A stretch of 64,000 bases of DNA from CAVVYJ01 sp963752495 (GCA_963752495.1 CAVVYJ010000002.1:1-64000), one strand, 5' to 3'. Positions 22,197-35,381 are shown, counted from the stretch's first letter. Numbers and translations: made by a program. Notes: a model not told the origin generated them from the sequence alone.

Positions 22197-23871
22197 TTGA
22201 AACAATTAAACCTAAAACAAACCATCTCGGATTTATTACTGCAAGCCGCCAAAACATTGGTCGCAGACACTTCTTCCTTATCGATTATTTTGGAACGCCC
22301 AAAATCGGCCGAACATGGTGATTTTGCGACCAATATCGCCATGCAACTGGCGAAACCGCTCAAGCAGAACCCGCGCGCAATCGCCGAAGCGTTGATTAAA
22401 GCGCTACCACCAAGCGAAACGGTTGCAAAAGTGGAAATTGCTGGCGCTGGTTTTATCAATTTCTTTTTAAATAGCCAAACCAAGCAAACCATCGTGCGCA
22501 ATATTTTGCAGGCCGGTGAAAAATTTGGTCATAACAACGATGGTCAAAACTCCAAAGTGCAAGTGGAATTTGTTTCTGCTAACCCGACGGGACCGCTTCA
22601 TGTGGGGCATGGGCGCGGTGCGGCTGTGGGCGATTGTCTTTGTCGCTTACTTGCTGCAAATGGCTGGAATGTAACGCGCGAGTTTTACTACAACGACGCT
22701 GGCGCACAAATTGATAATTTAACCAAGTCGGTACAAGCGCGCTGCAAAGGTGTTTCGACGGATGACCTCAGTTTCCCCGCAGACGGTTATCGCGGGGAAT
22801 ATGTGTTAGATATTGCCAACGCCTATTTAGCCAAACAAACTGTAATAGCAGATGATATGGAAGTGACTGCTAATGGTGATGTAAATGACACTGAGTCTAT
22901 TCGTCATTTTAGCGTTGCTTATTTGCGCCACGAGCAGGATTTAGATTTACGCGCATTTCAAATTAAATTTGATGTGTTTTCACTTGAAAGCGCGCTCTAC
23001 ACCACAGGTAAAGTAGAAAAAACCGTTCAAGCTTTGGTAAAAAGCGGAAAAACTTTTGAAGATGGTGATGCGCTATGGCTCAAAACTACTGATTTTGGTG
23101 ATGATAAAGACCGTGTAATGCGTAAAAAAGAGGGTGGTTACACCTATTTTGTGCCCGATGTGGCCTACCACATGGATAAATGGAATCGCGGATTCAAGCG
23201 TGTGATAAACGAGCAGGGTGCAGACCATCATAGCACCATCACTCGAGTGCGCGCTGGCTTGCAAGCCCTTAATATGGGCATTCCCCAAGGGCTGGCCTGA
23301 GTACGTATTGCATCAAATGGTTACCGTGATGCGTAGTGGGGAAGAAATGAAAATTTCTAAACGTGCGGGCAGTTATGTGACTTTGCGCGATTTAATCGAT
23401 GAAGTCGGTTGTGATGCAACGCGGTATTTCCTCGCGGCAAGACGTGCTGATTCACAATTGGTGTTTGACATAGACCTTGCTCGCGCGCAAACCAACGATA
23501 ACCCGGTGTATTACATCCAATATGCACATGCACGAATTTGCAGCGTGCTAGCGCAATGGGGTGGTGATACTACAAGCTTGGTTTTGGCGGATTTAAAGCC
23601 ACTGACATCAGCGCAAGAAGCGATTCTCATGCAGAAATTAAGTGAGTTCCCTGAGGTTATTAAAAATGCTGCGGATGATTTGGCACCACACGCAATTGCT
23701 AACTACTTAAAAGAATGTGCAAGCGAATTGCACAGCTATTACAATGACACAAAATTTTTAGTGGACGATATGCCAACCAGATTGGCGCGTATGGCGTTAA
23801 TAGGTGCAACACAGCAAGTATTAAAAAATGGCTTGCATTTGCTTGGTGTAAGCGCGCCCGCTAAAATGTGA
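22197..23871 (+). CDS. argS: Arginine-tRNA ligase (one frameshift)
   Basis: Charges tRNA-Arg; about 557 residues when repaired, the usual size. The N-terminal additional domain is followed by the class I signature [21 protein letters not shown] (HIGH box as HVGH), the catalytic segment [18 protein letters not shown], and [17 protein letters not shown] in the KMSKS position; the C-terminal DALR domain contains [14 protein letters not shown] and the anticodon-binding tail. One extra base in the GGG run at 23288-23290 breaks the frame: with GG the text reads [14 protein letters not shown] without interruption. The start is a TTG with a poor ribosome site, so the exact start is uncertain. argS is essential, so the shift is probably a sequence error. 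Confidence 0.93.
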
Positions 23872-23895
23872 GTATATGAGAACAGGTAAAACAAA

Positions 23896-24513
23896 ATGAG
23901 TAAAGATTACAAACCATCCCCACAAAAATCCAGCAGTAAGGGCAGCCCATTTTTTTCAGGTTTGCTTATTGGCTTGCTCCTTGGCGTTGCGGCGGCTGTT
24001 GGGCTTACCATGTATATCAATAAAGGCGATAGCCCGTTTGAAGACAAAAAAATCAACGCGCCAAAAACCGAAGAACTTGTTGCAAAAAAATCTAAATCAA
24101 AAAGTTCTAAAGAAAGTATAGAAGAAAGTGCCATACCACAGGAAGAAAGCCCTGAGGGGACAAAGCCCGCAAACGACTTTGATTTTTATACCATCCTGCC
24201 TGAAACAGAAAGCACGGTAACTGAACAGGAAATTAAAAATAATACGTCCACAGTTAAAAAAGATAACTACTTTTTGCAAATCGGTGCTTTCCAAAATGAA
24301 GCAGATGCTGACAACATGAAAGCTAAGCTTGCACTACAGGGCTTTGAGGCAGTTGTGCAAACAGCCACTATTCCTGATAAAGGAATATGGCACCGTGTAC
24401 GGGTTGGGCCACTTAGCGATTTGGATCAAATCAACAAAATTCGTGGTGATTTAACTACCGCCGGTTTCAATACAGACCTAATTAAGGTACATACTGAAAC
24501 AAAGCCAAGATAA
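23896..24513 (+). CDS. SPOR-domain membrane protein (DedD/FtsN-like)
   Basis: A 205-residue single-pass membrane protein. A short cytoplasmic start is followed by the membrane segment FFSGLLIGLLLGVAAAVGLT at about residues 17-37, a charged and Ser/Lys/Glu-rich linker, and a C-terminal SPOR domain (YFLQIGAFQNEADADNMKAK...GIWHRVRVGPLSDL) that binds denuded glycan strands at the septum. Topology and size fit DedD or FtsN-like division proteins, but nothing visible tells them apart. It begins 24 bases after argS, with the same order seen in many betaproteobacteria (argS, SPOR protein, dsbA), and is probably co-transcribed with them. Confidence 0.9.
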   Translation: MSKDYKPSPQKSSSKGSPFFSGLLIGLLLGVAAAVGLTMYINKGDSPFEDKKINAPKTEELVAKKSKSKSSKESIEESAIPQEESPEGTKPANDFDFYTILPETESTVTEQEIKNNTSTVKKDNYFLQIGAFQNEADADNMKAKLALQGFEAVVQTATIPDKGIWHRVRVGPLSDLDQINKIRGDLTTAGFNTDLIKVHTETKPR

Positions 24514-24597
24514 TTTATTGAATTTATTGTCATCTTATAGAGTCAATTCACGTTATGAGTTTTGGTGTATTTAAATACAATTTTTAAGGAAAAAATA

Positions 24598-25282
24598 ATG
24601 AAAAAGTTTTTAGCTTCGCTTCTGTTTGTTTTTGGCTTTATCGGCCTAAATAATGTAGCTATGGCAGAAGCGCCAAAAGTAGGCAGCGGAGTTTGACGCG
24701 GTTGCACAACCAATTCCAACGGACAATGCCTCTAAAATCGAAGTGATGGAAATTTTCTGGTACGGTTGCCCACACTGTTACCATATGGAAGCGCCTTTGA
24801 ATGCCTGGGTTAAAAAATTACCCGCAGATGTTTACTTCAAACGCGTACCGGGTCTACCTAATCCACAATGGGCGCCAATGGCGAAAGCTTATTATGCGAT
24901 GGAAACTTTGGGGGTATTAGAAAAACTACATATTCCTTTATTTGACGCAATCCAAAAAGAAAAATCCTTAAACCCTACAGACGAAAAAGCGACCATTGAC
25001 TGGGTTACGAAAAAAAGTGGCATGGACCGCCTAAAAGTGGAGCAGGCTTTCAAATCATTTACAATCAATACCAACTTAAATCGTGCTGCGCAAATTTTTC
25101 GCTCTTCTGGCGCAACCGGTGTGCCTAGTTTAGTGATTGATGGTAAATACATTACTTCGGGCACCATGGCCGGCGGCAATGAGCAGGCAATTAAAGTTGC
25201 AGATTACATAATTGAAAATATTCGTAAAGAAAAAGCTGCAGGGCTTAAAAAGGCTGAGAAGCCAGAAGCAGCAAAAAAGTAG
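24598..25282 (+). CDS. dsbA: Periplasmic thiol:disulfide oxidoreductase DsbA (one frameshift)
   Basis: Introduces disulfides into exported proteins. ATG 24598 with AAGGA upstream starts a signal peptide MKKFLASLLFVFGFIGLNNV ending AMA. After the shift the thioredoxin fold reads IEVMEIFWYGCPHCYHMEAP with the CPHC active site at about residue 57, a helical insertion, and the cis-proline segment TGVPSLVIDGKYIT. The frame breaks because an extra G stands at 24688-24689: GGCAGCGAG would continue as EFDAVAQPIPTDN. The C-terminal tail is Lys/Ala/Glu-rich. Third gene of the argS-SPOR-dsbA run, followed by a terminator. Confidence 0.93.
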
Positions 25283-25352
25283 TGAAGGCAGCTAATAATA
25301 AAATTAAGCTGCCTAGCAAGGTTAAATAGCCAAGTTATACACTGGTAATGCC

Positions 25353-25386
25353 AAACCCGCTGATGTTCATACACAGCGGGTTTTTT
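25353..25386 (+). terminator. Terminator after dsbA
   Basis: AAACCCGCTG (25353-25362), an eleven-base loop, CAGCGGGTTT (25374-25383) and further T residues. It ends the argS-SPOR-dsbA transcript. Confidence 0.88.
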
Positions 25387-25405
25387 GTAGGTTATTATTC
25401 AACCC

Positions 25406-26197
25406 ATGCATATTTTTATCACTGGAGCTTCCAGCGGCATAGGCAAAGCGCTTGCGCTTGAGTGCGCAAGCCGCTACGCCAACTCTGGCTTAACCCTTGG
25501 GCTAGTAGCGCGCCGTTTAAGCGAGTTGCAACTCTTGGCGGATGAATTACTAGCTCTGCACAAAGTTAACAGCGCCGTTTACGCGCTTGATGTGCGCGAT
25601 AGCGCTGCCTTGCAAGCCGCCGCGCAAGATTTTATGGTGCGCTATGATGTGCCGGATGTGGTAATTGCAAACGCAGGTGTGAGCCGCGGCACGCTAACGG
25701 AAGATAAAGACGATATCAAGGCCATTCAAGCCATTTTTGATATTAATGTAATGGGAATGGTGCATACGTTTAACCCATTTATAGTAGCCATGAAGCGGGT
25801 GCGTAAAGGCCAGCTAGTTGGCGTTGCCAGCGTGGCAGGCATACGCGGAATTCCTGGTAGCGGCGCTTATAGCGCCAGCAAAGCCGCGGTAATTAGCTAT
25901 TGTGAAAGTCTGCGCGCAGAAATGCAGCACTTTAATATTGCCGTTAGTACCATAGCGCCAGGCTATATTCGCACACCCATGACCGACCTTAACCAGTACA
26001 AAATGCCGTTTTTAATGGATGCAGATGTGTTTGCACAACAATTTATAAACGCGGTTGAAACCAAAGTACGCTTTAAAATTATTCCATGGCAGATGGGCGT
26101 TATCGCAAGAATCATGCGGCTTATACCACCATTTTTGTGGGATTTCGCCATGAAAAATGCGCCGCATAAAAAACGCTTAAATTGGGATTGGCTATAA
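25406..26197 (+). CDS. Short-chain dehydrogenase/reductase
   Basis: A 263-residue classical-type SDR oxidoreductase. The NAD(P)-binding motif TGASSGIG is at residues 6-13, the structural NAG motif in VVIANAGVSRG, the catalytic Ser in VGVASVAGIRG and the YxxxK motif in YSASKAAV. The C-terminal helix is hydrophobic (IARIMRLIPPFLWDFAMKN), suggesting peripheral membrane contact. The substrate cannot be told from the sequence. The ribosome-binding site is weak; the start is at the very beginning of the conserved beta strand, so it is credible. It stands between two short intergenic gaps and is probably monocistronic. Confidence 0.9.
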   Translation: MHIFITGASSGIGKALALECASRYANSGLTLGLVARRLSELQLLADELLALHKVNSAVYALDVRDSAALQAAAQDFMVRYDVPDVVIANAGVSRGTLTEDKDDIKAIQAIFDINVMGMVHTFNPFIVAMKRVRKGQLVGVASVAGIRGIPGSGAYSASKAAVISYCESLRAEMQHFNIAVSTIAPGYIRTPMTDLNQYKMPFLMDADVFAQQFINAVETKVRFKIIPWQMGVIARIMRLIPPFLWDFAMKNAPHKKRLNWDWL

Positions 26198-26244
26198 ACA
26201 AGACAACTTGGGTATAATGCCCGCAAAACTAATCAGGGAATCGC

Positions 26245-26706
26245 ATGAAATCATTTTTCAAATTTTTATTTGTCAGCTTACTTTGCTTTAACTCGCTTAC
26301 CATTCAAGCAAAAGATGGCGTTATCTACAAAACAGAATCCGGCATCAACTTTGTGAATGGTGGTATTAGCGAGGAACAAGCCAACGATATTCGCCGCATG
26401 GCGAAAAATTTCTCACTTCAAGTTTTATTCACGGGTGGCGCGGTTGGCGGCTGGCTCACCGATGTGAGCATGATGATACTTGATGGTAACGGCCAAACTG
26501 TTTTTTGGAAAAAGCAAAGCGGGCCAATGCTCTATATAGACTTACCCGCAGGCGATTACCAGCTAGTTGGGCGTTACAACGGAGAAAAACAGTCTGTACG
26601 TTTCAGTTTGACTGGAGAAAAGCCGCAGCGCGTGATTTTGAACTGGAAAGAAGAGTTTGCAGATCAGGAACTCATCATTGAAGGTGAAGAAGCAGAGCAA
26701 AATTAA
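26245..26706 (+). CDS. Small secreted protein of unknown function
   Basis: 153 residues with a signal peptide (KSFFKFLFVSLLCFNSLTIQA, cleaved after Ala). The mature part is predicted beta-rich with a segment resembling carboxypeptidase-regulatory-like or transthyretin-like folds (SMMILDGNGQTVFWKKQSGP MLYIDLPAGDYQLVGRYNGEKQ), ending in an acidic tail (EGEEAEQN). Start ATG 26245 has AGGGA upstream at good spacing. I recognise the pattern from proteobacterial hypothetical proteins but cannot give a function. It converges on glmS with 12 bases between the stops. Confidence 0.75.
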   Translation: MKSFFKFLFVSLLCFNSLTIQAKDGVIYKTESGINFVNGGISEEQANDIRRMAKNFSLQVLFTGGAVGGWLTDVSMMILDGNGQTVFWKKQSGPMLYIDLPAGDYQLVGRYNGEKQSVRFSLTGEKPQRVILNWKEEFADQELIIEGEEAEQN

Positions 26707-26718
26707 ACTCTGACAACG

Positions 26719-28551
26719 TTATTCTACCGTCACGCTCTTCGCCAAATTCCGCGGTTTATCCACATCTGTACCTTTTAGCAAAGCTACATGATAAGCCAGC
26801 AATTGCACAGGGATTGTATGCAAAATGGGGGAGAGCACGCCCACGTGGCGCGGGGTGCGGATGACATGCACCCCTTCGGATTCTTTAAAGTGACTATCCG
26901 CATCGGCAAACACAAATAGCTCTCCGCCACGCGCTTTAACTTCTTGCATGTTCGATTTCACTTTTTCTAGCAGCGAATCATTTGGCGCAATCACCACTAC
27001 CGGCATATTGTTATCCACCAGCGCCAATGGGCCGTGTTTAAGCTCACCCGCGGGGTAAGCCTCTGCATGAATATAAGAGATTTCTTTAAGCTTGAGCGCA
27101 CCTTCCATGGCGATTGGGTAGTGCACACCGCGGCCTAAAAACAACGCATGTTCTTTATCGCCAAATCGTTTTGCCCATTCACGAATTTGCGGCTCTAAAT
27201 TGAGCGCATATTGCACGCTACCAGGCAAATGGCGCAATGCATCCAAATATTCGTCTTCATGGACTTTGTTCAACAAGCCACGTTGCTTTGCCAGCGTGGC
27301 AGCCAATGTAAATAAAGCCACTAGTTGTGTAGTGAAAGCCTTGGTTGACGCCACGCCGATCTCCGCGCCAGCGCGAGTGTATAAAACAAGCTTGGAAGCG
27401 CGTGGAAGGGCACTTTCTTGCACATTGCAAATCGACAAACTCAATTGCTGACCTAAACTTTGCGCGTGTTTTAAAGCTTCCATCGTGTCTAGCGTCTCGC
27501 CCGATTGCGAAATCGTCACAATCAACTGTTTAGGATTTGGCACCGATTTACGATAACGATACTCGCTGGCAATTTCTACATTGGTGGGAATTTGCGCGAT
27601 ACCTTCAAGCCAGTATTTAGCCGTAAGACCCGCATAATAACTAGTGCCAGCGGCTAAAATCAACACGCTATCAATCTGCTTAAATACATCTACTGCGTTT
27701 TTACCAAATAGCTCAGGCGAAAAACTTGCATCATCAATTAAAGCTTCAATAGTGTCGGTTAAAGCGCGTGGTTGCTCATGGATTTCTTTTTGCATAAAGT
27801 GCGCGTAAGGGCCTAACTCTAAACTGGCCAGCGATACATCGCTCACATGTACTTTGCGATTAGCCACTTTGTCGGTTTTATCCCAAATCGTCACGCCGCT
27901 TGCTTTCACTTCTGCCACATCACCATCTTCCATATAAATCACGCGGCGTGTGGCTTGCAACACAGCAGAAACATCGGATGCGATAAAATTTTCACCATCG
28001 CCAAGACCCAATAACAACGGGCATCCCAGCCTTGCTGTAATCATACTGTTCGGTTCTTTAATTGAGATTACGCTAATCGCAAATGCGCCTGTAAGCTCCT
28101 TGATTGCAAGCTTCACTGATGATAGTAATGACTCACCTTTGGCATGGTAATAGTGAATTAAATGTGCGATAACTTCAGTATCCGTTTGCGAGGTAAACTC
28201 ATAACCCAAGCTTTTTAAACGGTCGCGTTGCTCATCGTGATTTTCAATAATGCCGTTGTGTACCACGGCAATCTCGCCTTTTGAAACATGCGGGTGCGCG
28301 TTAGATTCCGTGACGCCGCCATGCGTTGCCCAACGTGTATGACCAATGCCCACCAAGCCAGAAAGCATTTCTGCTTTAGCTTTGGTTTCCATTTCACTCA
28401 CACGGCCAACCGCACGCACACGTTTGATTTCACCCGCGTCAAGCACGGCGATTCCTGCTGAGTCATAGCCGCGATACTCAAGGCGGCTTAAGCCTTCTAC
28501 CAAGATTGGCACAACATTTCTGCTAGCAACCGCGCCTACGATACCGCACAT
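26719..28551 (-). CDS. glmS: Glutamine--fructose-6-phosphate aminotransferase (isomerizing)
   Basis: Makes glucosamine-6-phosphate for peptidoglycan and lipopolysaccharide. The 610-residue protein begins [12 protein letters not shown], with the N-terminal Cys2 nucleophile of the class II glutaminase domain; [30 protein letters not shown] and HNGIIENH follow. The second half contains two SIS domains ([50 protein letters not shown]) and ends [13 protein letters not shown], the normal C-terminus. It starts four bases after the glmU stop, so glmU and glmS form an operon. No glmS ribozyme is possible in that gap. Confidence 0.98.
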   Translation of the reverse strand: MCGIVGAVASRNVVPILVEGLSRLEYRGYDSAGIAVLDAGEIKRVRAVGRVSEMETKAKAEMLSGLVGIGHTRWATHGGVTESNAHPHVSKGEIAVVHNGIIENHDEQRDRLKSLGYEFTSQTDTEVIAHLIHYYHAKGESLLSSVKLAIKELTGAFAISVISIKEPNSMITARLGCPLLLGLGDGENFIASDVSAVLQATRRVIYMEDGDVAEVKASGVTIWDKTDKVANRKVHVSDVSLASLELGPYAHFMQKEIHEQPRALTDTIEALIDDASFSPELFGKNAVDVFKQIDSVLILAAGTSYYAGLTAKYWLEGIAQIPTNVEIASEYRYRKSVPNPKQLIVTISQSGETLDTMEALKHAQSLGQQLSLSICNVQESALPRASKLVLYTRAGAEIGVASTKAFTTQLVALFTLAATLAKQRGLLNKVHEDEYLDALRHLPGSVQYALNLEPQIREWAKRFGDKEHALFLGRGVHYPIAMEGALKLKEISYIHAEAYPAGELKHGPLALVDNNMPVVVIAPNDSLLEKVKSNMQEVKARGGELFVFADADSHFKESEGVHVIRTPRHVGVLSPILHTIPVQLLAYHVALLKGTDVDKPRNLAKSVTVE

Positions 28552-28555
28552 GCTT

Positions 28556-29927
28556 TTAGTCTTTCTTAATTTTAGTTGGGCGTTTCCAGCCCGTAATGGT
28601 TAACTGTTTTGCGCGCGAAATCGTGAGCTCGCCAGCTGGCGCATCTTTGGAAATTGTAGAGCCTGCGCCAATAGTCGCGCCTTTTCCCACCGTGACTGGC
28701 GCAATGAGTTGCGTGTCCGAGCCAATAAACGCCTCATCCTCAATCACCGTTCTAAATTTATTGGCACCATCATAATTGCATGTAATAGTACCTGCACCAA
28801 TATTGACATTTTTGCCAATGGTCGCGTCGCCAACATAACTTAAGTGATTGATTTTACTGCCTATATTAACCTGTGCATTCTTTAGCTCAACAAAGTTGCC
28901 AATGTGAGTTTCTGCCGCTAGTGTAGTACCAGGACGCAAGCGTGCATATGGCCCAATGCGGCTATTTGCTCCGACATTCGCATCATCAATATGCGTGAAA
29001 GGCGCTATGATGCTGCCAGTGGCGATTGTTGCATTTTTAATTACGCAATAAGCACCTATTTTTACATTTTCACCCAAAGTCACCTTACCTTCAAAAATAC
29101 AGCCAACGTCGATCTCCACGTCTTGCGCAGTTTCTAAATTACCACGCACATCAATACGGGCAGGGTCGGCTAGTGTAACGCCTTTTTTGAGAAGTGATTC
29201 AGCATAGCGTTGCTGATATACACGCTCAATTTGTGCTAAATCCTGCTTGCTATTAATACCAGTCACCGACCATTCATCATCTGTGATTTCCGCTACCACA
29301 TTCACTTTGTCGCGCACCGCGAAACCAACAATATCAGTTAAATAATATTCGCCCTGTGCGTTATTGTTCGATAAGCCTGCGAGCCAATTCTTAAGGGCCT
29401 TCGCAGGCATCGCCATAATGCCGGTATTCACTTCTTTGATGTTTTTTTGTTCTTCGGTCGCGTCTTTATGTTCCACAATCGCGCTCACAGAATTATTGCT
29501 GCGTATAATCCGACCATAACCCGTGGGATCAGCTTTATTAAACGATTGTATAACGAGTTGATTGTTGGCTTTTGCCAGTAATTTCTCACAACTTTGCGCA
29601 TCCACCAGCGGCACATCGCCCAGCAAAATCAAAATGTTTGCATTTTCATCCAAATAGGGCGCTAGCTTGCTGTACGGCGTGTCCTGTACCCAGCTGTTGT
29701 GCCTGTTCAACCCAAATAATATTTTCACCACTAAATGCGCTTTTAACCGCATCACCACCAAAACCAAATACCACAATAATTTTCTCTGCGCTAAGCACTT
29801 TGGCGCAGTCAATCACATGGCGCAAAATCGGCTTACCCGCAACTTCGTGCAGCACCTTTGGCTTGCTGGAAAACATGCGCGTGCCTTTGCCCGCAGCCAG
29901 AATAACAATATTTAGTTTATTCATCAT
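28556..29927 (-). CDS. glmU: Bifunctional UDP-N-acetylglucosamine pyrophosphorylase / GlcN-1-P acetyltransferase (one frameshift)
   Basis: Carries out the last two steps to UDP-GlcNAc. The N-terminal pyrophosphorylase begins [20 protein letters not shown]; the C-terminal half is a left-handed beta-helix of hexapeptide repeats, ending with the active-site segment [13 protein letters not shown] and the basic tail. The repaired protein has 456 residues, the size of the E. coli enzyme. One extra base at about 29661-29666 (within GCTAGC) breaks the frame; without it the text runs [11 protein letters not shown] into [18 protein letters not shown]. The enzyme is essential, so an error in the sequence is likelier than a real mutation. 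Operon with glmS. Confidence 0.95.
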
Positions 29928-29961
29928 AATTTATATTTAGCCAATAACCAAAAGTATAAAC

Positions 29962-29986
29962 AAAAAAGGCAGCCAATGGCTGCCTT
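29962..29986 (-). terminator. Terminator of the ATP synthase operon
   Basis: On the minus strand AAGGCAGCC (29986-29978), a three-base loop, GGCTGCCTT (29974-29966) and then a T run to 29962. It lies 18 bases after the atpC stop. Confidence 0.88.
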
Positions 29987-30003
29987 AAATGTTCGTATGC
30001 ATT

Positions 30004-30429
30004 TTAATGAATACTTTTACGTAATTTTTCAATTGCGGCAATCTGCGCAATCGCTTCCGCTAACTCAGCTTGAGCCGCTGCATAATCCATATCTGAAGTT
30101 CTGTTTTTCATTGCTTCTTCAGCTGCTGCTTTTGCCGCAAGCGCTTTCGCTTCATCCAAATCATGTCCACGAATTGCCGTATCTGCAAGTACAGTAATCA
30201 AGCCTGGTTGCACTTCCAGCATACCGCCAGAAATAAAGATTAAAGTTTCTTCTGCAACGTCTGGAAGTTTAATACGCAACGCACCAGGCTTAATAGACGT
30301 AATCATTGGCGCATGATTTGGGTAAATACCTACTTCACCCATACGTGCAGGCGCCACAACAAACTCAGCCACACCTGAAAAAATTTCAGCTTCAGCGCTT
30401 ACTACATCAATACGAACTGTATGTGCCAT
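30004..30429 (-). CDS. atpC: ATP synthase epsilon subunit
   Basis: The 141-residue epsilon subunit of the F1 stalk, which couples rotation to catalysis and restrains ATP hydrolysis. The N-terminal beta-sandwich has [20 protein letters not shown] and [17 protein letters not shown] (the family's most conserved segment), and the C-terminal two-helix hairpin is the Ala/Glu-rich ETA...[19 protein letters not shown]. Last gene of the operon, ten bases after atpD and followed by a terminator. Confidence 0.97.
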   Translation of the reverse strand: MAHTVRIDVVSAEAEIFSGVAEFVVAPARMGEVGIYPNHAPMITSIKPGALRIKLPDVAEETLIFISGGMLEVQPGLITVLADTAIRGHDLDEAKALAAKAAAEEAMKNRTSDMDYAAAQAELAEAIAQIAAIEKLRKSIH

Positions 30430-30439
30430 TCAATTTGCC

Positions 30440-31879
<1,440 letters not shown>

Positions 31880-31919
31880 CTATTCCTAACTTCTATTAGT
31901 CAGTTAATTTAATAAATTT

Positions 31920-32786
31920 TTATGATACAGCCGCCGCGCCGCCTACGATTTCCGAAATTTCTTTCGTAATCGCAGCTTGACGTGCTTTGTTATAAACCAG
32001 TTTCAATTCTGCAATCACGTTCTTCGCGTTATCCGATGCAGCTTTCATCGCTACCATACGTGATGATTGCTCGGACGCCATATTCTCAGCTACAGCATTG
32101 TAAATAAGTGATTCAACATAACGCACCATTAGCTCATCCACCACTGGCTTAGCTTCTGGCTCGTAAATGTAATCCCAATGACCTTTCGGGCTACCCATTT
32201 GCTCACCACTTAACGGCAACAATTGCTGCATTGTCGGTTCTTGCTTCATCGTGTTGATAAATTTGGTGTAGCAAATATAAAGCTGATCAATTTCACCAGC
32301 TGTATAAGCATCCAACATCACCTTGATAGCGCCGATTAAACTTTCCAAATGCGGGACATCGCCCATGCCAGTGATGTGTGATTTAACATCTGCACCTACA
32401 CGCGTCATAAAGCCAAGGCCTTTATTACCAATCGCGCTCACTTTGATTTTTTTACCTTCAGTTTCCCAAGTTTTCATTTGGTTAACAGAAAGACGCAACA
32501 TATTGGTGTTTAAACCGCCGCACAATCCCTTATCCGAACTCACTACAATTAAACCCAAATTCTTAATCACATCACGCTTCAATAAAAATGCGTGCTTATA
32601 TTCTGGGTTAGCAGCAGACATATGCGCAGTGATATTGCGAATTTTTTCAGCATATGGGCGGCTAGCACGCATTCTATCTTGCGCTTTACGCATCTTAGAA
32701 GCGGCCACCATCTCCATCGCCTTAGTGATCTTGCGGGTATTTTCTACCGACTTGATCTTGGTTCTAATCTCTTTACTACCAGCCAT
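31920..32786 (-). CDS. atpG: ATP synthase gamma subunit
   Basis: The 288-residue central rotor shaft. It starts [36 protein letters not shown], the diagnostic N-terminal helix, contains [11 protein letters not shown], and ends with the C-terminal helix segment [24 protein letters not shown], the family signature. Twenty-four bases separate it from atpA. Confidence 0.98.
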   Translation of the reverse strand: MAGSKEIRTKIKSVENTRKITKAMEMVAASKMRKAQDRMRASRPYAEKIRNITAHMSAANPEYKHAFLLKRDVIKNLGLIVVSSDKGLCGGLNTNMLRLSVNQMKTWETEGKKIKVSAIGNKGLGFMTRVGADVKSHITGMGDVPHLESLIGAIKVMLDAYTAGEIDQLYICYTKFINTMKQEPTMQQLLPLSGEQMGSPKGHWDYIYEPEAKPVVDELMVRYVESLIYNAVAENMASEQSSRMVAMKAASDNAKNVIAELKLVYNKARQAAITKEISEIVGGAAAVS

Positions 32787-32810
32787 TTTTTGTCCTAAAT
32801 AGTCAGAGAA

Positions 32811-34352
32811 TTAATAAGCGTTGGTCGCTTTGAAGTCTTGAATCGCTGCTTCAACCGCTTTTTCGTTATCACCAGCTAAATCCTTGCTAGTTTCAATCGC
32901 GTCCATTAGTTTTTTGTATTTTGAACCCATAAAGCCATGCAATGCACCTTCAAATGCGAGTACTTTATTGGTTGGCACGTCATCGAAATATCCTTTATTT
33001 GCAGCTAACAAAGAAATTGCCATGTTAGATACGCTTAATGGGGCATATTGCGCTTGCTTCATCAACTCGGTAAACATGCGACCGCGGTCCAACTGTTTAC
33101 GTGTCGCTTCATCCAAATCAGAAGCAAATTGCGCAAACGCCGCCAATTCACGATATTGCGCTAATGCCAAACGTACACCGCCACCTAATTTCTTGATGAC
33201 TTTAGTTTGAGCAGCACCACCCACACGAGATACTGAAATACCCGCGTTAATCGCTGGACGAATACCCGCGTTAAACAAGTCAGTTTCCAAGAAAATTTGA
33301 CCGTCGGTAATCGAAATCACGTTAGTTGGAACGAACGCTGAAACGTCACCTGCAGCTGTTTCAATTACTGGTAATGCTGTCAATGAGCCTGTTTTGCCTT
33401 TAATTTTGCCTTTGGTAAATTTTTCTACATACTCTTCATTCACACGAGCAGCGCGCTCTAATAAACGTGAGTGGATGTAGAACACGTCGCCTGGATAAGC
33501 TTCGCGGCCTGGTGGACGGCGGAGCAAGAGCGAGATTTGACGGTAAGCTACCGCCTGTTTTGACAAATCATCGTAAACAATCAACGCGTCTTCACCACGG
33601 TCACGGAAATATTCGCCCATTGTACAACCAGCGTAAGGCGCCAGATATTGCAGTGCTGCTGAATCGGACGCTGCAGCCGCTACAACAATGGTATATGCCA
33701 TCGCGCCATTTTCTTCTAATTTACGCACAACGTTAGCAATGGTTGAAGCCTTTTGGCCAATCGCAACATAAACACAGGTCATGTTTTGACCTTTTTGGTT
33801 AATAATCGCATCTACCGCAACTGCAGTTTTACCTGTTTGACGGTCGCCAATAATAAGTTCACGTTGACCGCGACCTACTGGTACCATCGAGTCCACAGAC
33901 TTCAAGCCAGTTTGTACTGGTTGTGAAACAGATTTACGCGCAATAACGCCTGGCGCTACTTTTTCAATTTTGTCGGTCATTTTGGTTTTAACTGGGCCTT
34001 TGCCATCAATCGGCTGACCCAATGCGTTCACTACGCGACCAATCAGCTCTGGGCCAACCGGCACTTCCAAAATACGACCCGTACATTTACAGATATCGCC
34101 TTCAGTAATGTGCTCATAGTCACCCAACACCACCGCACCAACTGAATCACGCTCAAGGTTGAGCGCCAATCCAAAAGTGTTGCCTGGGAACTCAATCATC
34201 TCACCAGACATTACATTGGAAAGGCCGTGAATACGTACGATACCGTCGGTCACAGAGATTACCGTACCTTGAGTACGCGCCTCGCTACTAACCGAAAAAT
34301 TCTCTAATCTGCTTTTAATCAGTTCACTGATTTCTGATGTAGATAACTGCAT
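32811..34352 (-). CDS. atpA: ATP synthase alpha subunit
   Basis: The 513-residue non-catalytic nucleotide-binding subunit of F1. The P-loop GDRQTGKT is at residues 169-176, and the signature [17 protein letters not shown] contains the arginine finger. The N-terminal beta-barrel ([16 protein letters not shown]) and C-terminal helical domain are complete. Overlap-free, 18 bases after atpH. Confidence 0.98.
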   Translation of the reverse strand: MQLSTSEISELIKSRLENFSVSSEARTQGTVISVTDGIVRIHGLSNVMSGEMIEFPGNTFGLALNLERDSVGAVVLGDYEHITEGDICKCTGRILEVPVGPELIGRVVNALGQPIDGKGPVKTKMTDKIEKVAPGVIARKSVSQPVQTGLKSVDSMVPVGRGQRELIIGDRQTGKTAVAVDAIINQKGQNMTCVYVAIGQKASTIANVVRKLEENGAMAYTIVVAAAASDSAALQYLAPYAGCTMGEYFRDRGEDALIVYDDLSKQAVAYRQISLLLRRPPGREAYPGDVFYIHSRLLERAARVNEEYVEKFTKGKIKGKTGSLTALPVIETAAGDVSAFVPTNVISITDGQIFLETDLFNAGIRPAINAGISVSRVGGAAQTKVIKKLGGGVRLALAQYRELAAFAQFASDLDEATRKQLDRGRMFTELMKQAQYAPLSVSNMAISLLAANKGYFDDVPTNKVLAFEGALHGFMGSKYKKLMDAIETSKDLAGDNEKAVEAAIQDFKATNAY

Positions 34353-34370
34353 TGCTCTTTCTCCTGTTGC

Positions 34371-34907
34371 TTATGCTGAAAGCGAATAAGCTAAATTTTG
34401 TAACTGACCTTTAACGGACGCATCGATTACGGTATCGCCCACAATAATTTTAATGCCGCCAATAATTTCTTCATCTACCGAAACCGTGGCTTCCACTTTT
34501 TTACCAAATTTGGCTTCTAAGCGTTTTACCAAATCTTTCACTTCAGCCGCACTAGGCTTAGCCGCTGCGATAATTTCCGCATCCAACGTGCCTTCGTCTT
34601 GTGCTTTCAATTCCTCAAATGCACTTGTAATTGCCGGCAAAATAGATAAACGTCTATATTCGACCAAAATTTTAATGAGGTTTTGCGCATGCTCGTTGAG
34701 CTTGTTGCCACAAACTTTCAAAAAAGCGGCTTGCAAATCATTACTGTCAACTTTTGGGTCTGCAATATAAGCACTAAATTGCGCGTCATTTCCTACAGCC
34801 GTCGCAAAACTGAGCATCTCAGACCATTTAGCAAGCGCTTTCTGCTCTTTTGCAAGCTTGAAAGCAGCTACTGCGTACGGCCTGGCGATGGTTGAAATTT
34901 CAGCCAT
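34371..34907 (-). CDS. atpH: ATP synthase delta subunit
   Basis: The 178-residue delta subunit joins the top of F1 to the b-subunit stator. The helical N-terminal domain begins STIARPYAVAAFKLA and the C-terminal signature is EIIGGIKIIVGDTVIDASVKGQL, matching the family. It begins three bases after the atpF stop. Confidence 0.96.
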   Translation of the reverse strand: MAEISTIARPYAVAAFKLAKEQKALAKWSEMLSFATAVGNDAQFSAYIADPKVDSNDLQAAFLKVCGNKLNEHAQNLIKILVEYRRLSILPAITSAFEELKAQDEGTLDAEIIAAAKPSAAEVKDLVKRLEAKFGKKVEATVSVDEEIIGGIKIIVGDTVIDASVKGQLQNLAYSLSA

Positions 34908-34910
34908 GTG

Positions 34911-35381
34911 TTATAGCTCCGCCGCTAGTTTAGAAAGCATTTCGGAATGCGTTTTTGCGTTAATTTCTTTACGCAATATTTTCTCAGCACCTGCGACAGC
35001 TAGACTTGACACTTGTGCACGCAAACCTTCTTTAGCACGATTAACTTCTTGGTCAATCTCTGCTTTTGCACCAGCAATAATGCGCTCACCTTCGGCTTTT
35101 GCATTATTTTTCGCTTCTTCCACAATCTGGCTTGCACGTTTTTCTGCCTGGCCAATAATCTCACTGGCTTTTTGCTTTGCTTCGTTCAAAGTTACTTCTG
35201 ATTTCTTCGCTGCCACTTCCAAAGCACTGCGGCCCTCTGAAGCTGCAGCCAAGCCATCGGCGATTTCTTTTTGACGTTTTTCAATCGCGCCTAAAAGTGG
35301 TGGCCAAACAAATTTCACGGTGAACCAAATCAACACCGCAAATGCAATCGCTTGTGCAATAAGTGTAAAGTTAATATTCAT
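34911..35381 (-). CDS. atpF: ATP synthase b subunit
   Basis: The 156-residue stator subunit: a single N-terminal membrane helix ([20 protein letters not shown]) followed by a long charged helix rich in Ala, Glu, Lys that dimerises and reaches delta. [14 protein letters not shown] is the standard betaproteobacterial start. Confidence 0.96.
   Translation of the reverse strand: MNINFTLIAQAIAFAVLIWFTVKFVWPPLLGAIEKRQKEIADGLAAASEGRSALEVAAKKSEVTLNEAKQKASEIIGQAEKRASQIVEEAKNNAKAEGERIIAGAKAEIDQEVNRAKEGLRAQVSSLAVAGAEKILRKEINAKTHSEMLSKLAAEL

Noticed and set aside
28552..28555. glmS ribozyme or sRNA target region before glmS
   Set aside because: The gap between glmU and glmS is four bases.
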